The position numbers and the translations under genes were made by a program. Of a stretch of 64,000 nucleotides of DNA, positions 34,552 through 42,246 are shown one piece after another (within the stretch, counting starts at the first letter, position 1; each line of letters opens with the position of its first letter). The notes beneath the pieces were generated by a model. It saw nothing but the letters and a program-made list of their open reading frames with translations, was not told the origin of the DNA and did no database searches. Source of the DNA: Taklimakanibacter sp050246735 (GTDB lineage: Bacteria > Pseudomonadota > Alphaproteobacteria > Rhizobiales > Aestuariivirgaceae); the NCBI GenBank assembly GCA_050246735.1, contig JBFWVM010000009.1, positions 1-64,000 on the forward strand, written 5' to 3'.

Positions 34552-35592
34552 CTAGCTCACCATCGTGGCGAAGCTCGAGGTGAAGCCGGGACCGAGGGCC
34601 GACAGGAAGCGCCGTCCGGCGAAAGGCTCCTTCAGCGCCTCCTTGAGGACGAAGAGCACGGTCGGAGCCGACATGTTGCCGTGATCGGCGAGCACCTGGC
34701 GCTCGATCGCGAGCGTTCCCTGGTCGAGGCGGAAGGCCTGTTCGAGGGCCGTGATGACCTTGGCGCCGCCGGGATGGAAGACGAACTGGTCGATGTCCTC
34801 GACCGAGATGCCGTTGCGCCCGAGGAACCGGTCGGCGGCGCCGCGCAGTTCCTGCGTCACGAAATCGGGGATGCGTTGCGAGAAGATGGCGCCGAAGCCT
34901 TGTGGATCCATGCGCCAGCCCATGATGTCGAGCGTGTCGGGCCAGCTGTGCTCGCCGGAGAATTCGAGGGCGGCGAGCCCGTCCTTCCTCTTGCCGGAGA
35001 GCACGCAGGCTGCGGCGCCGTCGCCGAAGAGCGCCGTGGCGATGATGTTGGACTTGGTCATCTCGTCGGGCCGGAAGGCGAGGGTGCACAATTCGATGAC
35101 CACCAGCAGCACGTTCGAGGCCGGCGCCTGGGCGAGCCGCGCCGCGAGCGACAGCCCTGTGGTGCCGCCGGCGCAGCCGAGACCGAAGACGGGGATGCGG
35201 CTGACCTCGCGATGAAAGCCGAGCTCGTGCATGACGCGGGCCTCGATCGAGGGCGTCGCGATCCCGGTCGAGCTCACCGTCACGATCGTGTCGATCTCGC
35301 CGGGCTCGAGATCCGCCTGCGCCAGCGCCGCCGTCGCCGACTTGCGGAACAGGTCGCTGGCGCCTTCCACATAGGCGGCGGTGCGCTCCGGCCAGCCCTG
35401 CTCATCGCGGAACCAGCTATAGGGCCTGACCGACTGGCGGCGCCGGATTCCGGTATTGGCGAAGACCGGCATGAGCCGTTCGAAGTCCTGGTGCCGGCCG
35501 GAGAATATCCGAGTCGCCTCGCCGATGACATCCTCGGTGCGCAGTTCGAAAGCGGGATTTGCGGTCGCTACGGCCATCAATTGGCTGTGCAT
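34552..35592 (-). CDS. Type III polyketide synthase (chalcone/stilbene synthase family)
   Basis: This is a 346-residue ketosynthase homodimer enzyme that condenses an acyl-CoA starter with malonyl-CoA. The catalytic triad is C140 (VFGLGCAGGTTG), H273 (QFVFHPGGAKV) and N306 (DHGNMSAPT). FGDGAAACVL and the C-terminal GPGFTSSF loop are also standard. The start at 35592 has AAGAGG upstream; the longer open frame adds 32 unrelated residues. Bacterial members linked to an ICMT-like methyltransferase usually make long-chain alkylpyrones or alkylresorcinols that sit in the membrane. Starter and product cannot be read from the sequence. Confidence 0.93.
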   Translation of the reverse strand: MHSQLMAVATANPAFELRTEDVIGEATRIFSGRHQDFERLMPVFANTGIRRRQSVRPYSWFRDEQGWPERTAAYVEGASDLFRKSATAALAQADLEPGEIDTIVTVSSTGIATPSIEARVMHELGFHREVSRIPVFGLGCAGGTTGLSLAARLAQAPASNVLLVVIELCTLAFRPDEMTKSNIIATALFGDGAAACVLSGKRKDGLAALEFSGEHSWPDTLDIMGWRMDPQGFGAIFSQRIPDFVTQELRGAADRFLGRNGISVEDIDQFVFHPGGAKVITALEQAFRLDQGTLAIERQVLADHGNMSAPTVLFVLKEALKEPFAGRRFLSALGPGFTSSFATMVS

Positions 35593-35744
35593 GAGATGCC
35601 TCTTTCCTGGCGGATTCGTGCTTCCGGCTTCCGCCACTCTAACGGAAACTGCTACGGGCGCCACATTCCTAATACGCCCGGGAAGCATGGCTTGTTTCCT
35701 TTCCTCGGAACTTTCGGTTTGGCAGAAAGCCTGAGGAGCAAGGG

Positions 35745-36512
35745 GTGCGGATGGGCTGGGAGGAGATGGCGCTATTGTTTGCGGGCGGCGTGCTGGCCGG
35801 CGGCATCAATGTGCTCGCCGGCGGCGCCGGATTCATGACCTTTCCGCTGCTCGTCGCCGCCGGCATGTCGGAGATCGAGGCCAACGCCTCCAACTTCGTC
35901 GCCTTGTTGCCGGCCAATCTCGCCAGCATCCTCGGCTATCGCCACGAATTGCGCCGTCCGACACTCAGGCTGGCGCCGCGGCTCGTCCTCGCCGGAATTG
36001 GCGGCGCCACCGGCTCTTTCGTCCTGCTCGGCTTCGGCGAGGCGTTCTTCCGCGCGGCCATCCCGTGGCTCCTGACCTTTTCGACCGCCGCCTTCGCCTT
36101 CGCGCCTTCGATCAAGCGATGGCTCGAGCACAAATATGATTTCGACGGCAGCCGATGGGTCTGGCTGTCTTTCCTTCTCGAATTCGTCGTCTATGCCTAT
36201 GGCGGCTATTTCGGCCTCGGCATGGGTGTCGTGCTTCTCGCCCTCTATGCGATGTTCGGCCATGACGACATCCACGAGGCCAATGCCATCCGCAATGCGA
36301 CCATCACTCTCATCACGCTGATCGGCATTGCCGTTTTCGCCCATGCCGGCGTCATCCGCTGGCTGCCGTCGCTCGTCATGATGACCGGCGCCTTTCTCGG
36401 CGGCTATCTCATGCTCAAGGTCGCCCGCAGCGTGCCGCAGCTCTGGGTGAGGTGGGGCATTCTCACCTGGAGCGTAGCGCTGACCGCGATCGCCTTCTGG
36501 CGCTACTGGTAG
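35745..36512 (+). CDS. TauE/SafE family permease
   Basis: This is a 255-residue membrane protein with about eight membrane segments and two TauE/SafE repeats: AGGINVLAGGAGFMTFPLLVA with ANASNFVALLPANLASILGYR, and YGGYFGLGMGVVLLALYA with ANAIRNATITLITLIGIAVF. Members export sulfite, sulfoacetate or similar anions. The start is taken as GTG at 35745, because GAGGAG lies 6 bases upstream; the ATG at 35751 is 12 bases from that site. It is divergent from the polyketide synthase gene and ends 10 bases from the convergent EamA gene. Confidence 0.88.
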   Translation: MRMGWEEMALLFAGGVLAGGINVLAGGAGFMTFPLLVAAGMSEIEANASNFVALLPANLASILGYRHELRRPTLRLAPRLVLAGIGGATGSFVLLGFGEAFFRAAIPWLLTFSTAAFAFAPSIKRWLEHKYDFDGSRWVWLSFLLEFVVYAYGGYFGLGMGVVLLALYAMFGHDDIHEANAIRNATITLITLIGIAVFAHAGVIRWLPSLVMMTGAFLGGYLMLKVARSVPQLWVRWGILTWSVALTAIAFWRYW

Positions 36513-36522
36513 CGCCGGAAGG

Positions 36523-37407
36523 CTAGCCGGGCCGGATAGGGCGTATCTCACGCAGCATGGCGTAGATGCCGGAGGCGACGATGAGCGCGATGCCGGCGAT
36601 CGCCCATCGGTCGGGGAACTCGCCGAAGACGAGCATGCCGGAGAGGAGCGCGAAGAGCACCACCGTATAGCGGTAGATGGCTGTCGTCGATATGTCGCCC
36701 ATGCGGACCGTCGTGACCATGCAGACATAGCCGAGGGTGAGGAGGGTGCCGCCGCAGGCGAGCAGGATCAGATGCCGCGGCGTGAGCGCCACCCACTCTT
36801 CGAACGGATAGAGCAGGAGGCCGCTCAGCATCACGAACAACGCGTTGGCGAACACGATGATGCGCGTCGGGACGCCGAAGTTGAGCCGGCGCGTGAAGAT
36901 GTCGCGCAGCGCGATCGCCATGATGAGCCCGAGCGAAAGCCCGTCATAGATGGTGAAGTTCGTGGGCGAGGGCTTGACGACGAGGAGCACGCCGCTGAGA
37001 CCGATGAGGATGGCGGCGGTGCGCCGCCAGCCGACGGTCTCGCCCAGAAACATGGCGGCGAAGCCTGTCACCAGCAGAGGCACCGCCTGCATGACGGCAT
37101 TGAGATTGGCGATCGGCATGTGCATGAGCGCGGTGATGAAGAATATCGTGCCCGTGACGTCGCTGAGGCTCCTGACCAGCACGCCCTTCTGCAGGACCAG
37201 GCCGGCCTGGGCAAGGGCCCTGCCGGCGAGAAGGGCCGTAAGGCTGGTCGCGACGATGCCGCGGCAGAAGATGATCTGGCCCACCGGCACCTCGCCGGCC
37301 ATGAGCTTGGTCGTGGTGTCGCCGGCGGTGAAGCTCGCCATGGCCAGGATCATGACCAGGCCGGCCTTGAAGGCGGTGGGGGCAGGGGAAATGGCGGTGA
37401 AGGACAT
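36523..37407 (-). CDS. EamA/DMT superfamily transporter
   Basis: This is a 294-residue protein with ten membrane segments in two EamA repeats (about 15-145 and 155-290). Typical elements are QIIFCRGIVATSLTALLAGR and LNAVMQAVPLLVTGFAAMFLGETVGWRRTAAILIGLSGVLLVVKP in the first repeat, and YRYTVVLFALLSGMLVFGEFPDRWAIAGIALIVASGIYAM in the second. Family members export amino acids, purines or other metabolites; substrate unknown. It has no obvious functional link to its neighbours. Confidence 0.9.
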   Translation of the reverse strand: MSFTAISPAPTAFKAGLVMILAMASFTAGDTTTKLMAGEVPVGQIIFCRGIVATSLTALLAGRALAQAGLVLQKGVLVRSLSDVTGTIFFITALMHMPIANLNAVMQAVPLLVTGFAAMFLGETVGWRRTAAILIGLSGVLLVVKPSPTNFTIYDGLSLGLIMAIALRDIFTRRLNFGVPTRIIVFANALFVMLSGLLLYPFEEWVALTPRHLILLACGGTLLTLGYVCMVTTVRMGDISTTAIYRYTVVLFALLSGMLVFGEFPDRWAIAGIALIVASGIYAMLREIRPIRPG

Positions 37408-37511
37408 GGACGGCAGGAGTCTGCCTAGACCAGATTCCGCCGCCGGGAAAGGTCTCAGGAGCGTGTGACAGCCCTGCGCCCGGGGATGGCTCGGGCCGTT
37501 CCGGCGGATGG

Positions 37512-37940
37512 TCAGCGCTCGAAGCTCAGGCAGACATGGCCCGAGCCTGTCGGCGCGGCAAAATCCTGCGGGCGGGCCGCCGACGGGTCCGGGGCGTTGT
37601 CGCAGACCGTCAGGGCGTCGTTCTCGATCTTGTAGATACCCGCCCAGTCCTGCCCTTTGGCCAGGCCGTCCTCTACGGAAAAATCGATCTCGGCCGGGGT
37701 GTTGTCCGGATCGGTCGTGAACCTGCCGCCGAAAAGCAGGTTGTCGCCTTTCACGATCCGAAAACGATCACCGTCGAATTCGATATGGTTGCCGAGAAGC
37801 TCGCCTGCGGCGGCGCCGTCGCGCTCGGCCGACACGGCGGTCCATGTGCCGTTCAGGTCGTCCTTCGGCGGAACCACATCCGCCGCCAGGACCGGCGGTG
37901 CGGCGGCAAGGATCAGGAAGAGCGCGAATGCGCGTGTCAT
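37512..37940 (-). CDS. Exported TIGR03067-like (lipocalin-type) protein
   Basis: This is a 142-residue protein with a signal peptide cleaved near VLAA. The mature part follows the TIGR03067 plan: LNGTWTAVSAERDGAAAGELLG, EIDFSVEDGLAKGQDWAGIYKIENDALTVCDN, then a RPQDF segment and a final CLSFER strand. This family is best known from planctomycetes, where it occurs in many copies. Function unknown; the pattern is that of a small beta-barrel binding protein. It lies 30 bases after moaA on the same strand and may be read through from it. Confidence 0.78.
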   Translation of the reverse strand: MTRAFALFLILAAAPPVLAADVVPPKDDLNGTWTAVSAERDGAAAGELLGNHIEFDGDRFRIVKGDNLLFGGRFTTDPDNTPAEIDFSVEDGLAKGQDWAGIYKIENDALTVCDNAPDPSAARPQDFAAPTGSGHVCLSFER

Positions 37941-37970
37941 CGATCCTTGCTCATGACGTGTGCAAACCGG

Positions 37971-39002
37971 TCAGCCGCCGGTAACGCTCATGTGACGGGA
38001 AAGCGCCGGCTTGTTGTGGCGCCGGTCGATGATGAAATCATGACCCTTGGGCTTGTGCGAGATCGCCTCGTCGATCGCGGCATGGAGCAGCTCGTTGCTC
38101 TCCGATGTCCGCAGCGGAGCCCGCAGGTCGGCCGCATCCTCCTGGCCGAGGCACATGAAGAGCGTCCCCGTGCAGGTGAGCCGCACGCGATTGCAGCTTT
38201 CGCAGAAATTATGGGTGAGGGGGGTGATGAAGCCGAGCCGCCCGCCCGTTTCCTTGATCTCGACGTAGCGGGCCGGGCCGCCGGTCTTGTAGGGGATGTC
38301 CGCGAGGGTGAACTGGTCCATGAGGCGGGCGCGCAGCACCGACAGCGGCAGATACTGCTCGGTCCGGTCGCCGTCGATGTCGCCCAGGGGCATCGTCTCG
38401 ATGAGCGTCAGATCCATGCCCTCGCCATGGGCCCAGCGGATCATTTCGGGGATCTCGTCGTCATTGACGCCCTTGAGCGCCACGGCGTTGATCTTGATGG
38501 CGAGGCCGGCGCCCTGGGCCGCGGCGATGCCCTCCTTCACCTTCCTGAGATCGCCCCAGCGGGTGATGGCGCGGAACTTCCGCTCATCCAGCGTGTCGAC
38601 CGAGACATTGATGCGCCGCACCCCATGCTCGTGGAGCTGGCTCGCATAGCGGGCGAGCTGGCTGCCATTGGTGGTGATGGTGAGCTCGTCGAGAGCGCCC
38701 GACTTGACATGGCGCCCGAGGTTCTCGATGAGTGATATCACGTTGCGGCGCACCAGCGGCTCGCCCCCGGTGAGCCGGATTTTCCGTACGCCGCGCCCGA
38801 TGAAGGCTTCGCAGACCCGCTCCAGTTCCTCGAGCGTGAGCAGATCTTTCTTGGGCAGGAAAGTCATGTCTTCCGCCATGCAGTAGACGCAGCGGAAATC
38901 GCACCGATCCGTCACCGAGACGCGCAGATAGGTCACATGCCGGCCGAACGGGTCGACGAGGGCCGGGCCGGCGGCGATGGGACGCGATATCGGTGTGTTC
39001 AT
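37971..39002 (-). CDS. moaA: GTP 3',8-cyclase (molybdenum cofactor biosynthesis)
   Basis: This is a 343-residue radical SAM enzyme that converts GTP to the cyclic dehydro intermediate of molybdopterin. The N-terminal [4Fe-4S] cluster motif is C34-x3-C38-x2-C41 (VTDRCDFRCVYC) and the C-terminal cluster motif is CESCNRVRLT followed by a third cysteine. The protein ends in Gly-Gly (SVTGG), which MoaA needs for activity. TGGEPLVRR and TTNGSQLARYA are further standard segments. No moaC or moeA gene is adjacent, and no molybdenum-cofactor riboswitch is recognisable upstream. Confidence 0.97.
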   Translation of the reverse strand: MNTPISRPIAAGPALVDPFGRHVTYLRVSVTDRCDFRCVYCMAEDMTFLPKKDLLTLEELERVCEAFIGRGVRKIRLTGGEPLVRRNVISLIENLGRHVKSGALDELTITTNGSQLARYASQLHEHGVRRINVSVDTLDERKFRAITRWGDLRKVKEGIAAAQGAGLAIKINAVALKGVNDDEIPEMIRWAHGEGMDLTLIETMPLGDIDGDRTEQYLPLSVLRARLMDQFTLADIPYKTGGPARYVEIKETGGRLGFITPLTHNFCESCNRVRLTCTGTLFMCLGQEDAADLRAPLRTSESNELLHAAIDEAISHKPKGHDFIIDRRHNKPALSRHMSVTGG

Positions 39003-39269
39003 AACGCCTTACATGTCGGGCTTTGGGAGCCGAAGGTCAAGCCCCGGGTCGCAGCACCCCGGCCATGACGCCGGCGCCGGCCGTCGCCATGGGCGGGAAC
39101 CGGCAATCTGCCCCGCGTCCGCGGCTGCGCAAGACGACAAACGCGACCGGTTCCGGCCATGAAAGCGACTTTGTCGGGAGCCGGCACGCGAGCGGCTTTG
39201 CTGCTTTACCGGCAGGTCATCAAGGCCATAAGATCGAGCCACAAGGCATTGGCCGCGAGTCGAGGTTCC
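39003..39269. other. 267-base divergent intergenic region
   Basis: This stretch separates moaA (minus) from the DUF1194 gene (plus). It remains GC-rich, contains no open frame with protein-like composition, and shows only short complementary stretches. In-frame ATG codons upstream of the chosen DUF1194 start (for example 39159) would add 37 residues before an otherwise normal signal peptide. Promoters for both genes must lie here but none is convincing by eye. Confidence 0.5.
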
Positions 39270-39977
39270 ATGCCCAAGCGAGGTGTGCTGGCCTTTCTTT
39301 GCCTGCTGTTCGGTCTCACTTTGGCGAGTGCTTCCGGCCGCGCTCCGGTCATTGCCCAGGCCCCCGAGGTCGACATGACGCTCGTCCTCGCCATAGATTG
39401 CTCCTTCAGCGTCGATGCCAACGAATTCCGCTTGCAGATGCAGGGCATGGGCCGGGCCTTCATGCGGCCGGAGGTCAAGGAGGCCATCGCCAAGGGCCCC
39501 AACGGCCGCATCGCCGTGATCGCCATGCAATGGTCGGACGAGGCCAATCAGATGGTGATCGTGCCATGGACCGTCATTGCCGGCGACAAGGACGCCGATC
39601 GCCTCGGCGCCGCCCTCATGGAGATACCGCGGCGTCTGGCCGAGGGCGGCACCTCGATCTCGATGGCGATCGAATATGCCGCGAGCCTGTTCAACGACGC
39701 GCCGCCCTCGTCGCGCCGGGTGATCGACATATCCTCCGACGGGCGCAACAATATCGGCCCGCCGGTGGCGCTGTCGCGCAACAAGGTGGTGAAGATGGGC
39801 ATCACCATCAACGCTCTTACCATCCTCAACGAATGGCCGACCCTCGACAAATACTTCGAGGAGAATGTCGTGGGCGGACAGGGCAATTTCGTCATCCCGG
39901 CGGACGACTATGCCGCCTATGCCGAGGCGATATATAAGAAGCTCCTGCGCGAGATAACCGGCCCCGGGATTTCCTGA
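39270..39977 (+). CDS. DUF1194 von Willebrand A-like exported protein
   Basis: This is a 235-residue protein with a signal peptide ending near VIAQ (residue 30). The core is a VWA fold: LVLAIDCSFSVDANEFRLQMQG carries a MIDAS DxSxS (D43, S45, S47), and VIDISSDGRNNIG resembles the later metal-loop strand. DUF1194 members are typical of alphaproteobacteria and their function is unknown. The start at 39270 begins the signal peptide. The stop overlaps the start of the ornithine cyclodeaminase gene (TGATG), so translation is coupled. Confidence 0.85.
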   Translation: MPKRGVLAFLCLLFGLTLASASGRAPVIAQAPEVDMTLVLAIDCSFSVDANEFRLQMQGMGRAFMRPEVKEAIAKGPNGRIAVIAMQWSDEANQMVIVPWTVIAGDKDADRLGAALMEIPRRLAEGGTSISMAIEYAASLFNDAPPSSRRVIDISSDGRNNIGPPVALSRNKVVKMGITINALTILNEWPTLDKYFEENVVGGQGNFVIPADDYAAYAEAIYKKLLREITGPGIS

Positions 39978-40894
39978 TGCGTTTCATATCCTCCGACGAA
40001 GTCCACCGCGTTTGCGCCTGGACGCGGCTCTGCGATGCGATTTTTGCCGCGCACCGGGGGCCCGAGCCCAGGGTCGGCCGCTGCGAGCTTCATGGCGCAC
40101 GCAATGGCGAGCGCGAGACCTATTTCAACCTGCCGGCATGGCAGCCGGGCGTCGCCATGGGCACCAAGGTCGTGACCGTGTTTCCCGGCAACCGCGACTT
40201 GCCGTCGGTGCAGGCGCTTTACCCGCTGTTCGACGGCCGGACCGGACAGCCGCTGGCGGTCCTCGACGGCACGGCGCTCACCTATCGCAAGACCGCAGCC
40301 GATTCCGCGCTCGGCGCGCGTCTCCTGTCGAATCCCGGATCCCGCAGCCTGGTCATGGTGGGAGCGGGCGCGCTCGCCCCCTATCTCGTCGCGGCGCATC
40401 GGGCGGTCAGGCCGGGGATCGACCGGGTCCGGATCTGGAACCGCGACCCTGCCAGGGCGGAGAAGCTGGCGGAGAAGCTCGAGGCGGAGGTCGCCCGCGA
40501 CCTGGAAGCCGCGGTCCGCGCCGCCGATATCGTGACCTGCGCCACGTCGTCGACGTCGCCTCTGGTCGAAGGCGCTTGGCTCAAGCCCGGCGCCCATCTC
40601 GATCTCGTCGGGTCGTTCACGCCCGAGATGCGCGAATGCGACGACGAGGCGGTGAAGCGTTCGCGGCTCTTCGTCGACAGCCGCCGGTTCGCCATCGACC
40701 AGCCTGGTGATCTGGCTGATCCCTTGCGGCGGGGCATCATTCGACGCCATGATGTGGAGGCAGATCTGTTTGAGCTCTGCCGCGATGGCTATGACGTGAA
40801 CCGCAAGCGCGACGACATCACGTTGTTCAAGAATGGCGGCGGCGCCCATCTGGATCTCTTCACCGCCTTGTTCGTCTGGCAAAATCTGAGCTGA
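39977..40894 (+). CDS. Ornithine cyclodeaminase / mu-crystallin family enzyme
   Basis: This is a 305-residue NAD(P)-dependent enzyme. The N-terminal substrate domain has KVVTVFPGNRDLPSVQALYPLFDGRTGQPLAVLDG and LTYRKTAADSALGA (substrate-binding arginine and lysine); the Rossmann motif is VMVGAGALAPYLVAAH, followed by RIWNRDPARAEKLAEKL. The family includes ornithine cyclodeaminase, alanine dehydrogenase, ketimine and pyrroline-2-carboxylate reductases. It starts inside the stop of the DUF1194 gene and ends 7 bases before the DddP-like gene, so it heads or belongs to the DMSP-lyase-like cluster. Substrate not deducible. Confidence 0.88.
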   Translation: MRFISSDEVHRVCAWTRLCDAIFAAHRGPEPRVGRCELHGARNGERETYFNLPAWQPGVAMGTKVVTVFPGNRDLPSVQALYPLFDGRTGQPLAVLDGTALTYRKTAADSALGARLLSNPGSRSLVMVGAGALAPYLVAAHRAVRPGIDRVRIWNRDPARAEKLAEKLEAEVARDLEAAVRAADIVTCATSSTSPLVEGAWLKPGAHLDLVGSFTPEMRECDDEAVKRSRLFVDSRRFAIDQPGDLADPLRRGIIRRHDVEADLFELCRDGYDVNRKRDDITLFKNGGGAHLDLFTALFVWQNLS

Positions 40895-40901
40895 GAAGAA
40901 A

Positions 40902-42164
40902 ATGGACGTCAAAGTCTTCAGCGATCCCCGCAAGCCCGCCTATCTCAATTTCGACGCCGGCAGCAAGCCGCTGAAGGATCCGATCCGGCCGGAAACCCTG
41001 GCCCGCGTCAGGGCCTACCGGCACGGGCGTATCAAGAAGAAGCTCGCCGAGCACGATTGCGCGGCGCTTCTCGTCTATGACCCCCTCAATATCCGCTATG
41101 CGACCGACTGCTCGGACATGCAGATCTGGACCATGCACAATGCCGCGCGCTATGCGCTGATCTGCACCGATGGCCCGACGATCGCTTTCGAATATGCGCA
41201 GGCCCAGCATCTGGCGGAGGGTTTGCCGATGGTCGACGAGGTCAGGCCTTGCATCGGGTGGTTCTATTTCGCGAGCGGCCCCAATCTCGAGGCCAATGCC
41301 GCGAAATGGGCCGACGAGATCGCCGGCCTGGTCCGTCAGCACGGCGGCGGCAACATGCGGCTCGCCATCGACAAGATGGAGCCCCTGGGCGTCGATCTGC
41401 TGCGCGCGCGGGGCGTCGTCATCGTCGAGGGCCAGGAGATCACCGAGACCGCGCGCATGATCAAATCGGCGGACGAGCTCGAGATCATGGACTGGACGGT
41501 CAAGGTCACGGAAGGCGGAATGTGGCGGATGCGCGAGAACTCGCTGCCCGGCAAATCCGAGAACGAGATCTGGGCCGAGCTGCATTACGAGAATATCCGC
41601 AATGGCGGCGAGTGGATCGAGACGCGCCTCCTCGCCATCGGCGAACGCACCTTTCCCTGGTTCAAGGAGTGCTCCAGCCATGTCGGCAAGGAAGGCGACA
41701 TGCTCTCCTTCGACACCGATCTCATCGGCCCTTACGGCTATTGCGCCGATCTCTCGCGTTCGTGGACCATCGGCCTCGTCGGGCCGACGGCGCTGCAGAA
41801 GGAGATCTATGCCTTCGCCCATGAGCAGATCATGCACAACTGGTCGATCATCAAGCCGGGCATGAGCTTCCGCGAGTTCAACGACAAGTCGCTGCGCATC
41901 CCCGAGGAGTATCACGAGAACCGCTACGGCGTGGCCCTGCATGGCGTCGGCCTGTGCGATGAATATCCCTCCGTTCCGACCCATGTCGACATGGACCAGG
42001 GCAAGGGCTATGACGGCGTGTTCGAGCCCGGCATGTGCCTGTGCGTCGAAAGCTGCACCGGATCGCGGCGCTCGGGCGAGACGGTCAAGCTCGAGATTCA
42101 GCTGGTCGTCACCGAGACCGGCACGAAGCGGTTCGACAGCTTTCCGTTCGAGGACTGGGTGTGA
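40902..42164 (+). CDS. M24 metallo-enzyme closely resembling the DMSP lyase DddP
   Basis: This is a 420-residue pita-bread (creatinase/aminopeptidase P) fold protein. Metal ligands are D271 and D273 (FDTD), D283 (CADLSRS), H347 (LHGVG), E383 (CVES) and E398 (KLE). Their spacings (2, 10, 64, 36, 15) nearly equal those I recall for Roseobacter-group DddP (2, 10, 64, 35, 15). Y342 and D353, matching the catalytic Tyr and Asp of DddP, are also kept, as are DPLNIRYATD near the N-terminus, GGEWIETRLL and HGVGLCDEYP. DddP splits dimethylsulfoniopropionate into dimethylsulfide and acrylate. The neighbouring DddB-type dehydrogenase and DddQ-type cupins support a sulfonium or betaine lyase role; a Xaa-Pro dipeptidase-like role is the alternative. 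Confidence 0.8.
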   Translation: MDVKVFSDPRKPAYLNFDAGSKPLKDPIRPETLARVRAYRHGRIKKKLAEHDCAALLVYDPLNIRYATDCSDMQIWTMHNAARYALICTDGPTIAFEYAQAQHLAEGLPMVDEVRPCIGWFYFASGPNLEANAAKWADEIAGLVRQHGGGNMRLAIDKMEPLGVDLLRARGVVIVEGQEITETARMIKSADELEIMDWTVKVTEGGMWRMRENSLPGKSENEIWAELHYENIRNGGEWIETRLLAIGERTFPWFKECSSHVGKEGDMLSFDTDLIGPYGYCADLSRSWTIGLVGPTALQKEIYAFAHEQIMHNWSIIKPGMSFREFNDKSLRIPEEYHENRYGVALHGVGLCDEYPSVPTHVDMDQGKGYDGVFEPGMCLCVESCTGSRRSGETVKLEIQLVVTETGTKRFDSFPFEDWV

Positions 42165-42224
42165 CGGGGCATTCGCCGCGCTCGGCCGACAGGTGAAGCG
42201 GTTTGACGCTTGATCGGAGTCTTG

Positions 42225-42241
42225 CCGGCTCCTAGAGCCGG
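42225..42241. promoter_or_regulatory. Hairpin just before the iron-dehydrogenase start
   Basis: CCGGCTC (42225-42231) and GAGCCGG (42235-42241) form a perfect 7-bp stem with a 3-base loop, ending 5 bases before the ATG. It occupies the place of the ribosome site, so it could limit translation of the dehydrogenase or mark a processing point after the DddP-like gene. Confidence 0.35.
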
Positions 42242-42246
42242 ACGTC

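Noticed and set aside
39003..39269. Molybdenum-cofactor riboswitch or small gene upstream of moaA
   Set aside because: No long hairpin array or conserved core could be seen, and no protein-like open frame fits.
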